43,256 nt of DNA. It comes from Bacteroidota bacterium. GTDB taxonomy: Bacteria; Bacteroidota; Bacteroidia; Cytophagales; Cyclobacteriaceae. The stretch is from the NCBI GenBank assembly GCA_024280115.1, contig JAJRQT010000176.1, forward strand, positions 1 to 43,256, given 5' to 3'. Positions 17,500 to 26,078 of this stretch are shown here, piece by piece. A program made the translations under genes and the position numbers. The stretch's first letter is position 1. Every line of letters begins with the position of its first letter. The notes beneath the pieces were generated by a model. That model was not told where the DNA came from, ran no database searches, and was given only the letters and a program-made list of their open reading frames with translations.

Positions 17500-20400
17500 A
17501 TGTTAAATAAATTAATCAGATATTTCTTAGAGAACAAGTTGGTTACGACAATGATTGTCATAATTTTCATTGGTTGGGGAGTATCAACTGCTCCTTTTAA
17601 CTGGAAACTTGATTGGTTCCCAAGAGATCCAGTACCCGTGGACGCTATCCCGGATATTGGTGAAAACCAGCAAATCGTATTTACTACCTGGATGGGTAGA
17701 TCGCCTGAAGATATTGAGGATCAGATTTCTTATCCTCTTACTACAGCATTATTAGGAATTCCGGGAGTTAAAACAATTCGAAGCAGTTCAATTTTCGGAC
17801 TATCAACAATCTATCTAATTTTTGATGAGGATGTTGAGTTTTATTGGAGTAGAACAAGAATATTAGAAAAGCTCAATTCCCTTCCTGCCGGAACTGTTCC
17901 CGCAGAAGTGCAACCTGCTTTAGGACCTGACGCGACAGCTTTAGGGCAAATATTCTGGTACACACTGGAAGGAAGAAATCCAAAAACAGGAGAACCGGCA
18001 GGTGGTTGGGACCCCCAGGAACTACGGATGCTTCAGGATTACTACATTGGTTATTCACTGACTTCTGCACAGGGTGTTTCAGAAGTAGCAGCTATCGGAG
18101 GATTTGTCAAAGAATATCAGGTTGACATTGACCCACAAGCAATGAAGGAATACAATGTGAATGTGGCGCAAATCATGAATGCCGTCAAGAAGAGTAACCT
18201 CGATGTTGGCGCCAGAACCATGGAATATAACAAAGCGGAATATCTTGTAAGGGGTCTTGGTTATATTAAAAATCTTGGAGATCTGGAAAAAGCTGTTGTG
18301 GCTGTACATAATAATACAGCAATTCGGATCAAAGATGTTGCCCAGGTACATTTTGGCCCCGCGACAAGAAGAGGGGGGCTCGATAAAGGAGGTGCTGAAG
18401 CAACCGGAGCGGTAGTAGTATCACGATTTGGAGCAAACCCGTTGCAGGTAATTGAGAATGTAAAGAAGAAAATAAAAGAAATTTCACCAGGATTACCCTC
18501 AAAGGTACTGGCCGATGGTACAGTTTCTAAAGTTACAATAGTACCATTTTATGATCGATCCGGTTTGATTAATGAAACCCTGGGGACGCTTGAAGAAGCG
18601 CTTGAGCATGAAATACTCATCAGTATTATCGTAGTGATTGTACTAATGATGAATATACGGGCTTCAATAATTGTTTCCAGTTTATTGCCAATAGCAGTTC
18701 TGATGACTTTTATAACGATGAAATACTTTGGAGTGGACGCCAATGTAGTAGCGCTTTCGGGGATTGCCATTGCCATCGGGGTGATGATCGATGTCGGTGT
18801 GGTGTTTACTGAGAATATCATCCGGCACATGGAAATGCCCGAGAATCATGGCATAAAAGGCAGGAGAATGCTGGAGGTTGTTTATGAGGCGTCAGTTGAG
18901 GTGGCGTCTGCTATTATGACGGCTCTTTCTACAACAATTGTAAGTTTTCTGCCTGTGTTTGCGATGGAAGCACAAGAGGGGAAATTGTTCAAACCCTTAG
19001 CATTTACTAAGACATTCGCTTTATTAAGTTCATTATTACTTGGCTTGATATTGATTCCCGCACTTGCTCATACAGTTTTATCTATTCGATTTGATAAGGA
19101 GAAATCAAAAAAAGTTTGGGCAATTGTAATTGCCTCACTCGGCTTAGCATTCTTAATCATTTATGGTAGTATTCCGGCAATAGCGCTTATCCTGTTTGGC
19201 GTTAACAACTTCTTTGAATCCAGATTACCTGAAAAACAACAGGTGTGGACCAATAGAATTAACACGGCCATCATTTTATTAACAATGGTTTATTTTCTGA
19301 ATTCCGCATGGATGCCACTTGGTGCACAAAACAGTTTTATCATAAACTATCTGTTCGTCATCATTCTTATATCATCCATTCTTGGAGCGCTGCTTGGTAT
19401 TGTTCACTTTTATCCACAGATGTTAGGATGGTGTTTAAATCATAAATGGACATTTCTTACCATACCAACTTTTGTAATTCTGTTTGGAATTACTACCTGG
19501 CAGGGATTTGAAAATATTTTTGGATCTGTTGCTGATGGCGCAAATGCAATTGGCTGGGATATGCGGCAAACAGATACGTGGAAAAAATTGGATAGTAAAT
19601 TGCCGGGAGCCGGAAATGAATTTATGCCCTCTCTAAACGAAGGCTCATTCTTATTAATGCCAACAACGATGTCGCATTCCGGGATCGAAGAAAATACGGA
19701 AGTAATCAGAAAACTCGATTCTTATGTAGCTGAAATTCCCGAAGTTGAGTCAATTGTGGGTAAATGGGGAAGAGTAAACTCTGCGCTGGATCCTGCTCCA
19801 ATATCGATGTTTGAAAACACAATTAATTATAAACCGGAATTTATTTTAAATGAAAACGGTCATAGAATGAGGTTTAAAGTAAATAAGGATAATGAATTTA
19901 TTTTAGCCGATGGCACGATCTACAATCCAAAAGAAGACGGTTTTAGATTAATAGAGCGGGAACACCTGATTGAAGACAGAAAAAGAGGTAAATACTTCAG
20001 GCAATGGAGATCTCATATAAATTCTCCTGATGACATTTGGCAGGAAATTATAAAAGTAGCCAAAATTCCGGGAATGACTTCCGCTCCAAAGCTTCAGCCA
20101 ATTGAAACACGTAACATCATGTTATCAACAGGTATGAGGGCGCCCATTGGCATCAAGGTATTTGGGCCTGACCTTGAAACTATCGAAAAAGTAGGATTGG
20201 ATTTGGAAAAAATCCTCCAGAAGGTTCCAAGCATCGAATCGTCATCTGTGTTTGCCGATCGAATCGTTGGGAAGCCTTATCTGGAATTCGATGTTAATAG
20301 AGACGAAATTGCGCGATACGGTCTGACAATGAAAGATATTCAAAATTATATTGAAGTAGCCATTGGGGGAATTCAATTGTCAACTTCCATAGAAGGCCGC

Positions 20401-21330
20401 GAGCGGTTCCCGATTCGGGTTCGATATGCGCGTGAATTCCGTGACAATCCTGATGATGTAAAGAATGTGTTGATTCCTACGCCATCCGGCGCTCAAATAC
20501 CTTTGGGAGAATTAGCGGAGGTAACTTACAGAAGGGGCCCTCAGGTTATAAAAAGTGAAGATACTTTCCTGGATGGTTATGTGATTTTTGACAAAAAACA
20601 AGGTTATGCTGAGGTAGATGTTGTTGAGGAAGCCCAGGAATATATCAATGCACTGTTGGCCAGTGGCGATTTTGTATTGCCTCCAAATGTTACTTACAAA
20701 TTCACGGGTAACTATGAAAATCAGATACGTGCGACAAAGCGTTTGTTGATTGTGGTCCCTATATCACTTCTGGCCATTTTCATGATTTTATATTTTCAAT
20801 TCGGCCAGGTACAACCCACATTAATGGTATTTTCCGGGATATTTGTTGCCTTTTCGGGCGGATTTATCATGCTGTGGTTATATGGTCAGGAAGGTTTTAT
20901 GAATTTCAATATAGCTGATGTTGGTATGAGAGACCTGTTTCAAATGCATACTATTAATTTAAGTGTTGCAGTTTGGGTAGGATTCATTGCCCTGTTTGGT
21001 ATAGCCACCGATGACGGTGTAATTATGGGAACCTATATAAAACAAACCTTTGAGAGAGAAAAACCTACTACTATTAAAGCAGTTCGAGAAGCTATTATGC
21101 ATGCCGGTATTCAAAGAGTACGTCCAGCGATGATGACTGCCGCAGTTGCCGTTATTGCTTTGATTCCAGTTTTGTCTTCAACAGGAAAAGGATCAGATAT
21201 CATGGTGCCAATGGCCATTCCTTCTTTTGGAGGAATGTTAATACAGGTGATGACCATGTTTGTTGTTCCCACACTGTATAGTATGTGGCAAGAACGTATT
21301 ATTAATAAACAATTAAAATCTGCTTCATAA
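17500..21330 (+). CDS. cusA: CusA/CzcA-family heavy-metal RND efflux pump
   Basis: 1276 residues, inner-membrane proton-driven pump of the HME-RND class. The N-terminus (MLNKLIRYFLENKLVTTMIV) and PVDAIPDIGENQQIVFTTW match the family; TM4 carries GIAIAIGVMIDVGVVFTENI (about 420-440), with the Asp and Glu of the proton relay, and GIATDDGVIMGTYIKQTFE (about 1167) is its C-terminal counterpart. GRERFPIRVRYAREFRDNP is a strongly conserved periplasmic motif. It is longer than E. coli CusA (about 1050): residues about 530-680 hold three or four extra hydrophobic segments and about 790-850 an added periplasmic stretch. Cu(I)/Ag(I) is the likely substrate because CusB carries a copper-type metal-binding domain, but Zn/Co/Cd cannot be excluded. 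Its stop overlaps the next start by one base (TAATG). Confidence 0.93.
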   Translation: MLNKLIRYFLENKLVTTMIVIIFIGWGVSTAPFNWKLDWFPRDPVPVDAIPDIGENQQIVFTTWMGRSPEDIEDQISYPLTTALLGIPGVKTIRSSSIFGLSTIYLIFDEDVEFYWSRTRILEKLNSLPAGTVPAEVQPALGPDATALGQIFWYTLEGRNPKTGEPAGGWDPQELRMLQDYYIGYSLTSAQGVSEVAAIGGFVKEYQVDIDPQAMKEYNVNVAQIMNAVKKSNLDVGARTMEYNKAEYLVRGLGYIKNLGDLEKAVVAVHNNTAIRIKDVAQVHFGPATRRGGLDKGGAEATGAVVVSRFGANPLQVIENVKKKIKEISPGLPSKVLADGTVSKVTIVPFYDRSGLINETLGTLEEALEHEILISIIVVIVLMMNIRASIIVSSLLPIAVLMTFITMKYFGVDANVVALSGIAIAIGVMIDVGVVFTENIIRHMEMPENHGIKGRRMLEVVYEASVEVASAIMTALSTTIVSFLPVFAMEAQEGKLFKPLAFTKTFALLSSLLLGLILIPALAHTVLSIRFDKEKSKKVWAIVIASLGLAFLIIYGSIPAIALILFGVNNFFESRLPEKQQVWTNRINTAIILLTMVYFLNSAWMPLGAQNSFIINYLFVIILISSILGALLGIVHFYPQMLGWCLNHKWTFLTIPTFVILFGITTWQGFENIFGSVADGANAIGWDMRQTDTWKKLDSKLPGAGNEFMPSLNEGSFLLMPTTMSHSGIEENTEVIRKLDSYVAEIPEVESIVGKWGRVNSALDPAPISMFENTINYKPEFILNENGHRMRFKVNKDNEFILADGTIYNPKEDGFRLIEREHLIEDRKRGKYFRQWRSHINSPDDIWQEIIKVAKIPGMTSAPKLQPIETRNIMLSTGMRAPIGIKVFGPDLETIEKVGLDLEKILQKVPSIESSSVFADRIVGKPYLEFDVNRDEIARYGLTMKDIQNYIEVAIGGIQLSTSIEGRERFPIRVRYAREFRDNPDDVKNVLIPTPSGAQIPLGELAEVTYRRGPQVIKSEDTFLDGYVIFDKKQGYAEVDVVEEAQEYINALLASGDFVLPPNVTYKFTGNYENQIRATKRLLIVVPISLLAIFMILYFQFGQVQPTLMVFSGIFVAFSGGFIMLWLYGQEGFMNFNIADVGMRDLFQMHTINLSVAVWVGFIALFGIATDDGVIMGTYIKQTFEREKPTTIKAVREAIMHAGIQRVRPAMMTAAVAVIALIPVLSSTGKGSDIMVPMAIPSFGGMLIQVMTMFVVPTLYSMWQERIINKQLKSAS

Positions 21331-22646
21331 TGAAAATAAAGAGGATAAAAAAATATATAATATTGGTACTGATGGTATTCAGCGCCAATCTCTTACTTGC
21401 TCAGAAAGATGAGTATGTTCAAGATCAATTGGATTCGATGGTAGTAGCGGATTCTCTGAATTTAACAGATCCGCTGGATGCTTACTTAAAAACTGCGGCG
21501 GAGAATAATCCAAGATTAAAAGGTTTATTTAACAGGTATCTGGCAGCTATGGAACGATTGCCACAGGCAAAATCCTTACCGGATCCGACGGTGATGTTCA
21601 GCTATTTTATAAGTCCGGTTGAGACCCGGGTGGGAGCACAGCGGGCAGGCTTGTCAGTAAATCAGGCTTTCCCTTGGTTTGGCCAATTGGCAGCGCAGGA
21701 ACAAGCAGCAGCAAACATAGCCCAGGCAAGGTTTGAAGCTTTTGATGACGAGCGTAATAGAATATTTTTTAGAGTTCGCTCAACCTATTACAATCTTTAT
21801 GTGTTGGAAGCCGCGATCAGGATTACTGACGAAAATATAGTATTACTTGAAACCTTCAAGCAATTGGCAAATGTTAGATTGGAATCAAATCAAGGCAGCG
21901 CCGTTGACCTGTTGAGAGTTGAAATGGATTTGGCTGAACTTCAGAATGAATTGGAATATCTCAAAGATAGCAGGCGGCCTATAGATGCTGAGTTTTATGA
22001 GCTTTTAAACAATGATAGTATTGGGGAAATTATAATTCCTGATACACTTTCTACAATTGCCATATTTGATGAAACGGGAGCCTTACTTGATTCAATGCTT
22101 AGTAAAAATCCAAATCTCAGGAAAATTGATTCTGAAATCAATGCGCTGATTAACGAGGCAGTTGTAGCTAAGAAGATGGGAAACCCATCCTTCAACATTG
22201 GGTTGGCTTACACGAATATTGCTAAAAGGACTGATGTCGAAGATTTTTCTGACAACGGGAAAGACGCCTTCCTTTTTCCTCAAATTGGTATGAGTATTCC
22301 AATCTATCGAAAGAAATACCAAGCCATGGTGATGGAAAAAGAGTTGCTTAGAACATCTAAAATACAAGAAAAGGAAAACACAGAAAATTCGTTAGTGACA
22401 GACCTTGAAAAGGTATGGCGTGATTACCTGGATGCTCAAAGAAGGGTTAATTTATTTAGGTATCTTACCCGACTGGCCGAGCGATCTCTTGATATATTGT
22501 TAGCGGAATACACTTCGGACGGAGCTGATTTCGAAGAAATATTACGTATGGACAGACAACTTTTAAATTATGAATTGGAATTGGAAAGAGCACGGGGTGA
22601 TCAAAACACCAGCGTGGCTTTTATAACTTATCTAACAGCAAAATAA
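21330..22646 (+). CDS. cusC: TolC-family outer-membrane channel of the Cus pump
   Basis: 438 residues. Signal peptide (FSANLLLAQ), then two TolC-type repeats: LDAYLKTAAENNPRLKGLFN opens the first helix pair and GALLDSMLSKNPNLRKIDSE the second; KKMGNPSFNIGLAY and FPQIGMSIPIYRKKYQ are the beta strands of the outer-membrane barrel. Length is normal for the family. It would form the exit duct joined to CusA through CusB. Translationally coupled to cusA by the TAATG overlap and separated from cusB by 8 bases, so all three form one operon. Confidence 0.9.
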   Translation: MKIKRIKKYIILVLMVFSANLLLAQKDEYVQDQLDSMVVADSLNLTDPLDAYLKTAAENNPRLKGLFNRYLAAMERLPQAKSLPDPTVMFSYFISPVETRVGAQRAGLSVNQAFPWFGQLAAQEQAAANIAQARFEAFDDERNRIFFRVRSTYYNLYVLEAAIRITDENIVLLETFKQLANVRLESNQGSAVDLLRVEMDLAELQNELEYLKDSRRPIDAEFYELLNNDSIGEIIIPDTLSTIAIFDETGALLDSMLSKNPNLRKIDSEINALINEAVVAKKMGNPSFNIGLAYTNIAKRTDVEDFSDNGKDAFLFPQIGMSIPIYRKKYQAMVMEKELLRTSKIQEKENTENSLVTDLEKVWRDYLDAQRRVNLFRYLTRLAERSLDILLAEYTSDGADFEEILRMDRQLLNYELELERARGDQNTSVAFITYLTAK

Positions 22647-22654
22647 ATAAAGAA

Positions 22655-24496
22655 ATGAAAATTATAAATCAGTTAAAAAATCGAAATTCATTAATATACC
22701 TGGGTATAATGGTGATCGGTATATTTCTTGGATGGGTAATATTTGGAAATAGCGGATCACCGGCAAGCTCTGATGGCTTGCAGGAAGAGCATGTAGCAGG
22801 GGATCATCAGGCTGGCACGGTCTATACCTGTGCGATGCACCCACAAATACGCGAAGATAAGCCTGGCAATTGTCCTATATGTGGCATGGAGCTTGTTCCG
22901 ATAGTGGATGATACAGATGAAGGAGATGCTGGGGATTATACAGTAAAACTCAGTAATGCTGCTATGAAAATTGCAGAAGTATCAACTTCTGTTATCCAAA
23001 AGAAGACTCCATATAAAGAGATTTATCTTCCGGGCAGGGTAATGCCTGATGAAAGAAAGATCTCTGAATTAACGGCAAGATTTCCCGGAAGGATAGAAAA
23101 ACTGCATGTTAATTTTACCGGTCAAAAGGTAAGAAGAGGCCAGGTGTTGGCACAGATATACTCTCCTGAGTTGGTGACATCTCAAAAAGAACTTTTTGAA
23201 GCAATGAAATTAAAAGACACGAATCCCAATTATTACCGGGCTGTTAGAAATAAATTAAAATTGTGGGATTTGACAGAAGCACAAATTGACGAAATCGCCG
23301 ATTCAGGTGAAGTAAAATATTATTTTGATGTTCTTTCTCCTCTTTCCGGAACAGTAACAATGCGGCATATTGCCCTTGGTGATTATATTAAGGAAGGAGA
23401 TGCACTTTTTGAAATTGTTGATCTGAGTCATGTGTGGGTCATATTCGATGCCTATGAAAGTGATATACCCTGGGTCAAAATGAGAGATAAAATAAAATTT
23501 ACCATTAAATCTATCCCGGATAAAGTGTTCGAAAGCACAGTTACCTTTATAGATCCAGTGCTTAATCCTATGACCAGGGTTGCAGGTGTACGCACAGAAC
23601 TAAATAATCCTAGAGATATATTGAAACCCCAAATGCTGGCATCCGGCATGTTAAAAACAATGTTACCCGGAAGCAAAGATCAGTTGTTAGTTCCAAAATC
23701 AGCGGTATTATGGACAGGGAAAAAATCTGTAGTATATGTAAGGACTAATAGCCATGACAATATGTTTCGGTTTACTCAAATTGAGTTGGGCGCAGATGCC
23801 GGTGAGTATTATGTAGTAAGAGAGGGTTTGAATGATGGCGATCTCGTCGCATCTAACGGCGTCTTCAAAATTGATGCAGCCGCCCAACTCAAGGGTGAGC
23901 AAAGCATGATGAATCCCGAAGGAGGAAAGCAATCACTTGGTGGCATGGCCGGTATGGATATGGGTGGAGGTGATAAATCTAAAGAAGAACCTTCCGGAAA
24001 TGAAAAGCAACAAGGGAATTCTGCCAAAGATATGGGCGCTATGTCTGTAGATGAAAATTTCAAAAAACAACTCACAGCTGTGTATGAAGCACAATTGTCT
24101 TTGCAAAAAGGATTTTTGAATACTGATTCAAAAGAAGCAAAGGAAGCGGTATCTGTAGTTGAGGAAGCGATAGAAAAGGTGGATATGAGCCTGGTGAAAG
24201 GAGATATGCACATTTTTTGGATGAATAGTATGAAAGGGTTAAAAGGTTCATTGGATGTTATCAAATCTACAAATGATGTAGAAAAACAACGATTGGCATA
24301 TGCTGATTTTAATGATGAATTATACAAATCTATAAAAATGTTTGGAGTTTCCGGAGTTACTATTTACTACCAATTTTGCCCAATGGCGCGCAATGGAGAT
24401 GGCGCATACTGGTTGAGTGAAACTGAGGAAATAAAAAACCCTTATTACGGAGAAGCCATGCTTACTTGTGGTGAGACTAAAGAAATTATTAAATAG
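22655..24496 (+). CDS. cusB: CusB-like periplasmic adaptor with N-terminal metal-binding and C-terminal DUF3347 domains
   Basis: 613 residues, membrane-fusion protein of the tripartite pump. An N-terminal membrane anchor is followed by a heavy-metal-binding domain at about 56-84 (YTCAMHPQIRED, then NCPICGMELVPI), as in copper-type CusB proteins. Residues about 105-420 are the adaptor core: VMPDERKISELTARFPGRIE, the hairpin/lipoyl halves, and VPKSAVLWTGKKSVVYV in the beta-barrel/proximal region. A Met/Gly-rich linker (MAGMDMGGG, KDMGAMSVDE) leads to a DUF3347 domain at about 465-613 (IYYQFCPMARNGDGAYWLSE, then NPYYGEAMLTCGETKE). DUF3347 also occurs here as separate secreted proteins, suggesting the same job, probably metal capture and delivery. 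The last codons are preserved in the deletion scar at 29984-30187. Confidence 0.93.
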   Translation: MKIINQLKNRNSLIYLGIMVIGIFLGWVIFGNSGSPASSDGLQEEHVAGDHQAGTVYTCAMHPQIREDKPGNCPICGMELVPIVDDTDEGDAGDYTVKLSNAAMKIAEVSTSVIQKKTPYKEIYLPGRVMPDERKISELTARFPGRIEKLHVNFTGQKVRRGQVLAQIYSPELVTSQKELFEAMKLKDTNPNYYRAVRNKLKLWDLTEAQIDEIADSGEVKYYFDVLSPLSGTVTMRHIALGDYIKEGDALFEIVDLSHVWVIFDAYESDIPWVKMRDKIKFTIKSIPDKVFESTVTFIDPVLNPMTRVAGVRTELNNPRDILKPQMLASGMLKTMLPGSKDQLLVPKSAVLWTGKKSVVYVRTNSHDNMFRFTQIELGADAGEYYVVREGLNDGDLVASNGVFKIDAAAQLKGEQSMMNPEGGKQSLGGMAGMDMGGGDKSKEEPSGNEKQQGNSAKDMGAMSVDENFKKQLTAVYEAQLSLQKGFLNTDSKEAKEAVSVVEEAIEKVDMSLVKGDMHIFWMNSMKGLKGSLDVIKSTNDVEKQRLAYADFNDELYKSIKMFGVSGVTIYYQFCPMARNGDGAYWLSETEEIKNPYYGEAMLTCGETKEIIK

Positions 24497-24536
24497 CGTC
24501 TCATTTTCAACGGGTTAATATCTACTTTCATAAAAC

Positions 24537-24556
24537 CCGATTTTAAACTAAATCGG
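24537..24556. repeat. Small inverted repeat after cusB
   Basis: Arms CCGATTT and AAATCGG with a six-base loop, about 40 bases after the cusB stop. A related sequence with the core CGATTT...AATCG follows the scar in the second block (about 30142-30162). There is no T-run, so terminator function is doubtful. Confidence 0.4.
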
Positions 24557-24563
24557 CAACAAT

Positions 24564-24754
24564 ATGAATTTGTTTAGACAAAGTAAATTCGTATTGATAG
24601 GAGAAATTATTGCCCGGATATAATTAAACAAGAAATGAAAAAGTTAAATTATTTATTTGACTCCTTTTCTTATAATGATCATACAAAGATCCACAATCCT
24701 ATCTGTCAGGGTGTATTACGGGTCAGTTTAAATACAAACGAAAATAAATTTTAA
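24564..24754 (+). pseudogene. Frameshifted relic of the small ORF intact at 30168-30401
   Basis: Frame 1 starts at ATG 24564 (MNLFRQSKFVLIGEIIARI) and stops at TAA 24621. A second frame continues from about 24611 with CPDIIKQEMKKLNYLF and ends at TAA 24752-24754. Together these line up with the intact protein at 30168 (MNILEYSKLILSRVSF, then CPELFKRELHKSIDTL), and the upstream DNA (CAATATGAAT) is shared. The gene is therefore a broken copy between cusB and DUF3347 copy 1; the frame change is near 24600-24615. Confidence 0.6.
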
Positions 24755-24785
24755 TCAATTATTTAATAATCAAAAGTTAATCAAA

Positions 24786-25364
24786 ATGAAAAAGCAAATT
24801 ATGTTGGCGTGTTTATTATTTATCACAATCGTAGGCACAAGTTTAGCCCAGATGGATCATTCATCTCATATGAATATGAAGAAACATAGTGATATGGATA
24901 TGATCGAGAAATACAATGTTGATGCGAAATTTCAGGAGCAATTAAAAAATGTTGTAGATGCAAACCAAAAATTGGGCGTTGCATTTTTGAACGATAATAA
25001 AGCTCAAATTAAAAGCAATATCACTGAATTTTCAAGTCAATTATCAAAGGTGGACATGTCACTTCTCGAAGGAGATGCGCATCACGCTTGGATGAGCTAT
25101 TCAAAAGAATTGAATTCGGAAACCAAACAAATTATCGAATCCAATGATATTGCAAATCAAAGAGTTCATTTAGCTAAACTGAATGAGGCGCTATATAAAA
25201 GTCTAAAGGCATTCGGAACTGGTGGTGCTGAGGTCTATTACAATCATTGCCCGATGGCTAACGGAGACGGTGCAAATTGGCTTACCACTTCAAAGGGGAT
25301 TCAAAATCCATATATGGGCCAGGCTATGCCTACATGTGGATCTAATAAGGAAATTTTAAATTAA
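24786..25364 (+). CDS. Stand-alone DUF3347 protein, copy 1
   Basis: 192 residues. Signal peptide (TIVGTSLAQ), then a Met/His-rich head (MDHSSHMNMKKHSDMDM) of the kind that binds Cu(I), then a helical DUF3347 domain: VVDANQKLGVAFLNDN, QLSKVDMSLLEGDAHHAW, RVHLAKLNEALYKSLKAFG, and the C-terminal signature YYNHCPMANGDGANWL ... NPYMGQAMPTCG. The two Cys, the Met residues and the His residues are the likely ligands. It is the soluble counterpart of the CusB C-terminal domain and probably feeds copper to the pump; this is inference from domain sharing and position. It starts 31 bases after the small pseudogene and about 290 after cusB. Confidence 0.85.
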   Translation: MKKQIMLACLLFITIVGTSLAQMDHSSHMNMKKHSDMDMIEKYNVDAKFQEQLKNVVDANQKLGVAFLNDNKAQIKSNITEFSSQLSKVDMSLLEGDAHHAWMSYSKELNSETKQIIESNDIANQRVHLAKLNEALYKSLKAFGTGGAEVYYNHCPMANGDGANWLTTSKGIQNPYMGQAMPTCGSNKEILN

Positions 25365-25379
25365 TCTAATTTTTAAAAT

Positions 25380-25447
25380 CCTGTGGAAAGGGATTCCTAC
25401 CGGCTGATTGGTTGGTATGAATATATAGGAAACCTTTTCTATCAGGG
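25380..25447 (+). ncRNA. Paired-arm element between DUF3347 and TRASH-like genes, copy 1
   Basis: Arms CCTGTGGAAAGG (25380-25391) and CCTTTTCTATCAGG (25433-25446) are nearly complementary across about 41 bases, with an apical GGTTGGTATGAA. The equivalent gap in the second block has different arms that also pair (32840-32911) and an apical GGTTGGCGTGAA. Preserved pairing with changed sequence suggests a structured mRNA leader; not verified by folding. Confidence 0.4.
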
Positions 25448-25464
25448 ATCAAAATATCAAAATT

Positions 25465-25905
25465 ATGAAAAAATCAATTTTTTATATTTCTATTGTAGTA
25501 GTGTTAGTTTTCAGTATTTACACACTGTCTGAGAGTTCATGGTTCGAAGAATCAAATGTGCCGGAAGTGTCAAATATAACTAGCGTGTCTAACGTGTCTG
25601 AGGTCTCAAATAAGGAGCCTGATGTAAAACTTAAAACTGAGTTGGTTTGTATGGTAAATGACGCCTTTATGGGGATCAAGCAATTCCCAGTGCCAATGGG
25701 TGATAAAATGTACTATGGTTGTTGTGAACAATGTGTAGATAAAATTAAAAACAACCGTCAGTTTAGATATGCAAAAGATCCGCTAACAGGAGAAGAAGTT
25801 GATAAAGCTTTGGCATTTATAGTTATGAAATCTGAGAAAGATCATAGTGTATATTATTTTAAATCTGAAAATAACTATAGTAAGTTTCAGGATAAGCTTA
25901 ATTAA
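25465..25905 (+). CDS. Membrane-anchored TRASH-like Cys protein, copy 1
   Basis: 146 residues. One N-terminal membrane segment (FYISIVVVLVFSIYTLS), a low-complexity Ser/Val/Asn spacer (NISEV/SNVSEVSN-type repeats), then a compact domain starting TELVCMVNDAFMGIKQFPVP and continuing MYYGCCEQCVDKIKNN, RYAKDPLTGEEVDKALAFIV. Cys spacing (C, then CCxxC) recalls TRASH/YHS metal-binding modules, and the PLTGEEVDKALA segment supports a defined family I cannot name. The core is almost identical to copy 2 (32930-33322), showing constraint. It probably faces the periplasm and binds Cu(I). It follows DUF3347 copy 1 by 100 bases and is followed by a hairpin. Confidence 0.8.
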   Translation: MKKSIFYISIVVVLVFSIYTLSESSWFEESNVPEVSNITSVSNVSEVSNKEPDVKLKTELVCMVNDAFMGIKQFPVPMGDKMYYGCCEQCVDKIKNNRQFRYAKDPLTGEEVDKALAFIVMKSEKDHSVYYFKSENNYSKFQDKLN

Positions 25906-25923
25906 AGTCTGTCTATAAAGTTT

Positions 25924-25950
25924 GTCTGCCAGCGGCAGGCAGACTTTCTC
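25924..25950 (+). terminator. Likely terminator after TRASH-like copy 1
   Basis: Arms GTCTGCC and GGCAGAC around a seven-base loop (AGCGGCA), followed by TTTCTCTC. It lies 18 bases after the stop. The GC-rich palindrome also resembles dispersed intergenic palindromes seen in Bacteroidota. Confidence 0.55.
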
Positions 25951-26078
25951 TCAAAATGATTACTGTACTTAATCCTTCTCCCAAATTTAGAAATAGCAAG
26001 GATGAAATACAGTGAATTGAGAGAAGCTATAATGAAATAATGTGACTCAAACTTAAGGTTATTTATAAATTAAGAAAA

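Noticed and set aside
23809..24327. 172-codon minus-strand frame inside cusB
   Set aside because: Antisense shadow of a clearly coding region; Ser/Phe-rich composition is typical of such shadows.
25924..25944. Possible CRISPR or dispersed-repeat unit at the GTCTGCC palindrome
   Set aside because: Single copy with no regular spacing; fits a transcription terminator better.
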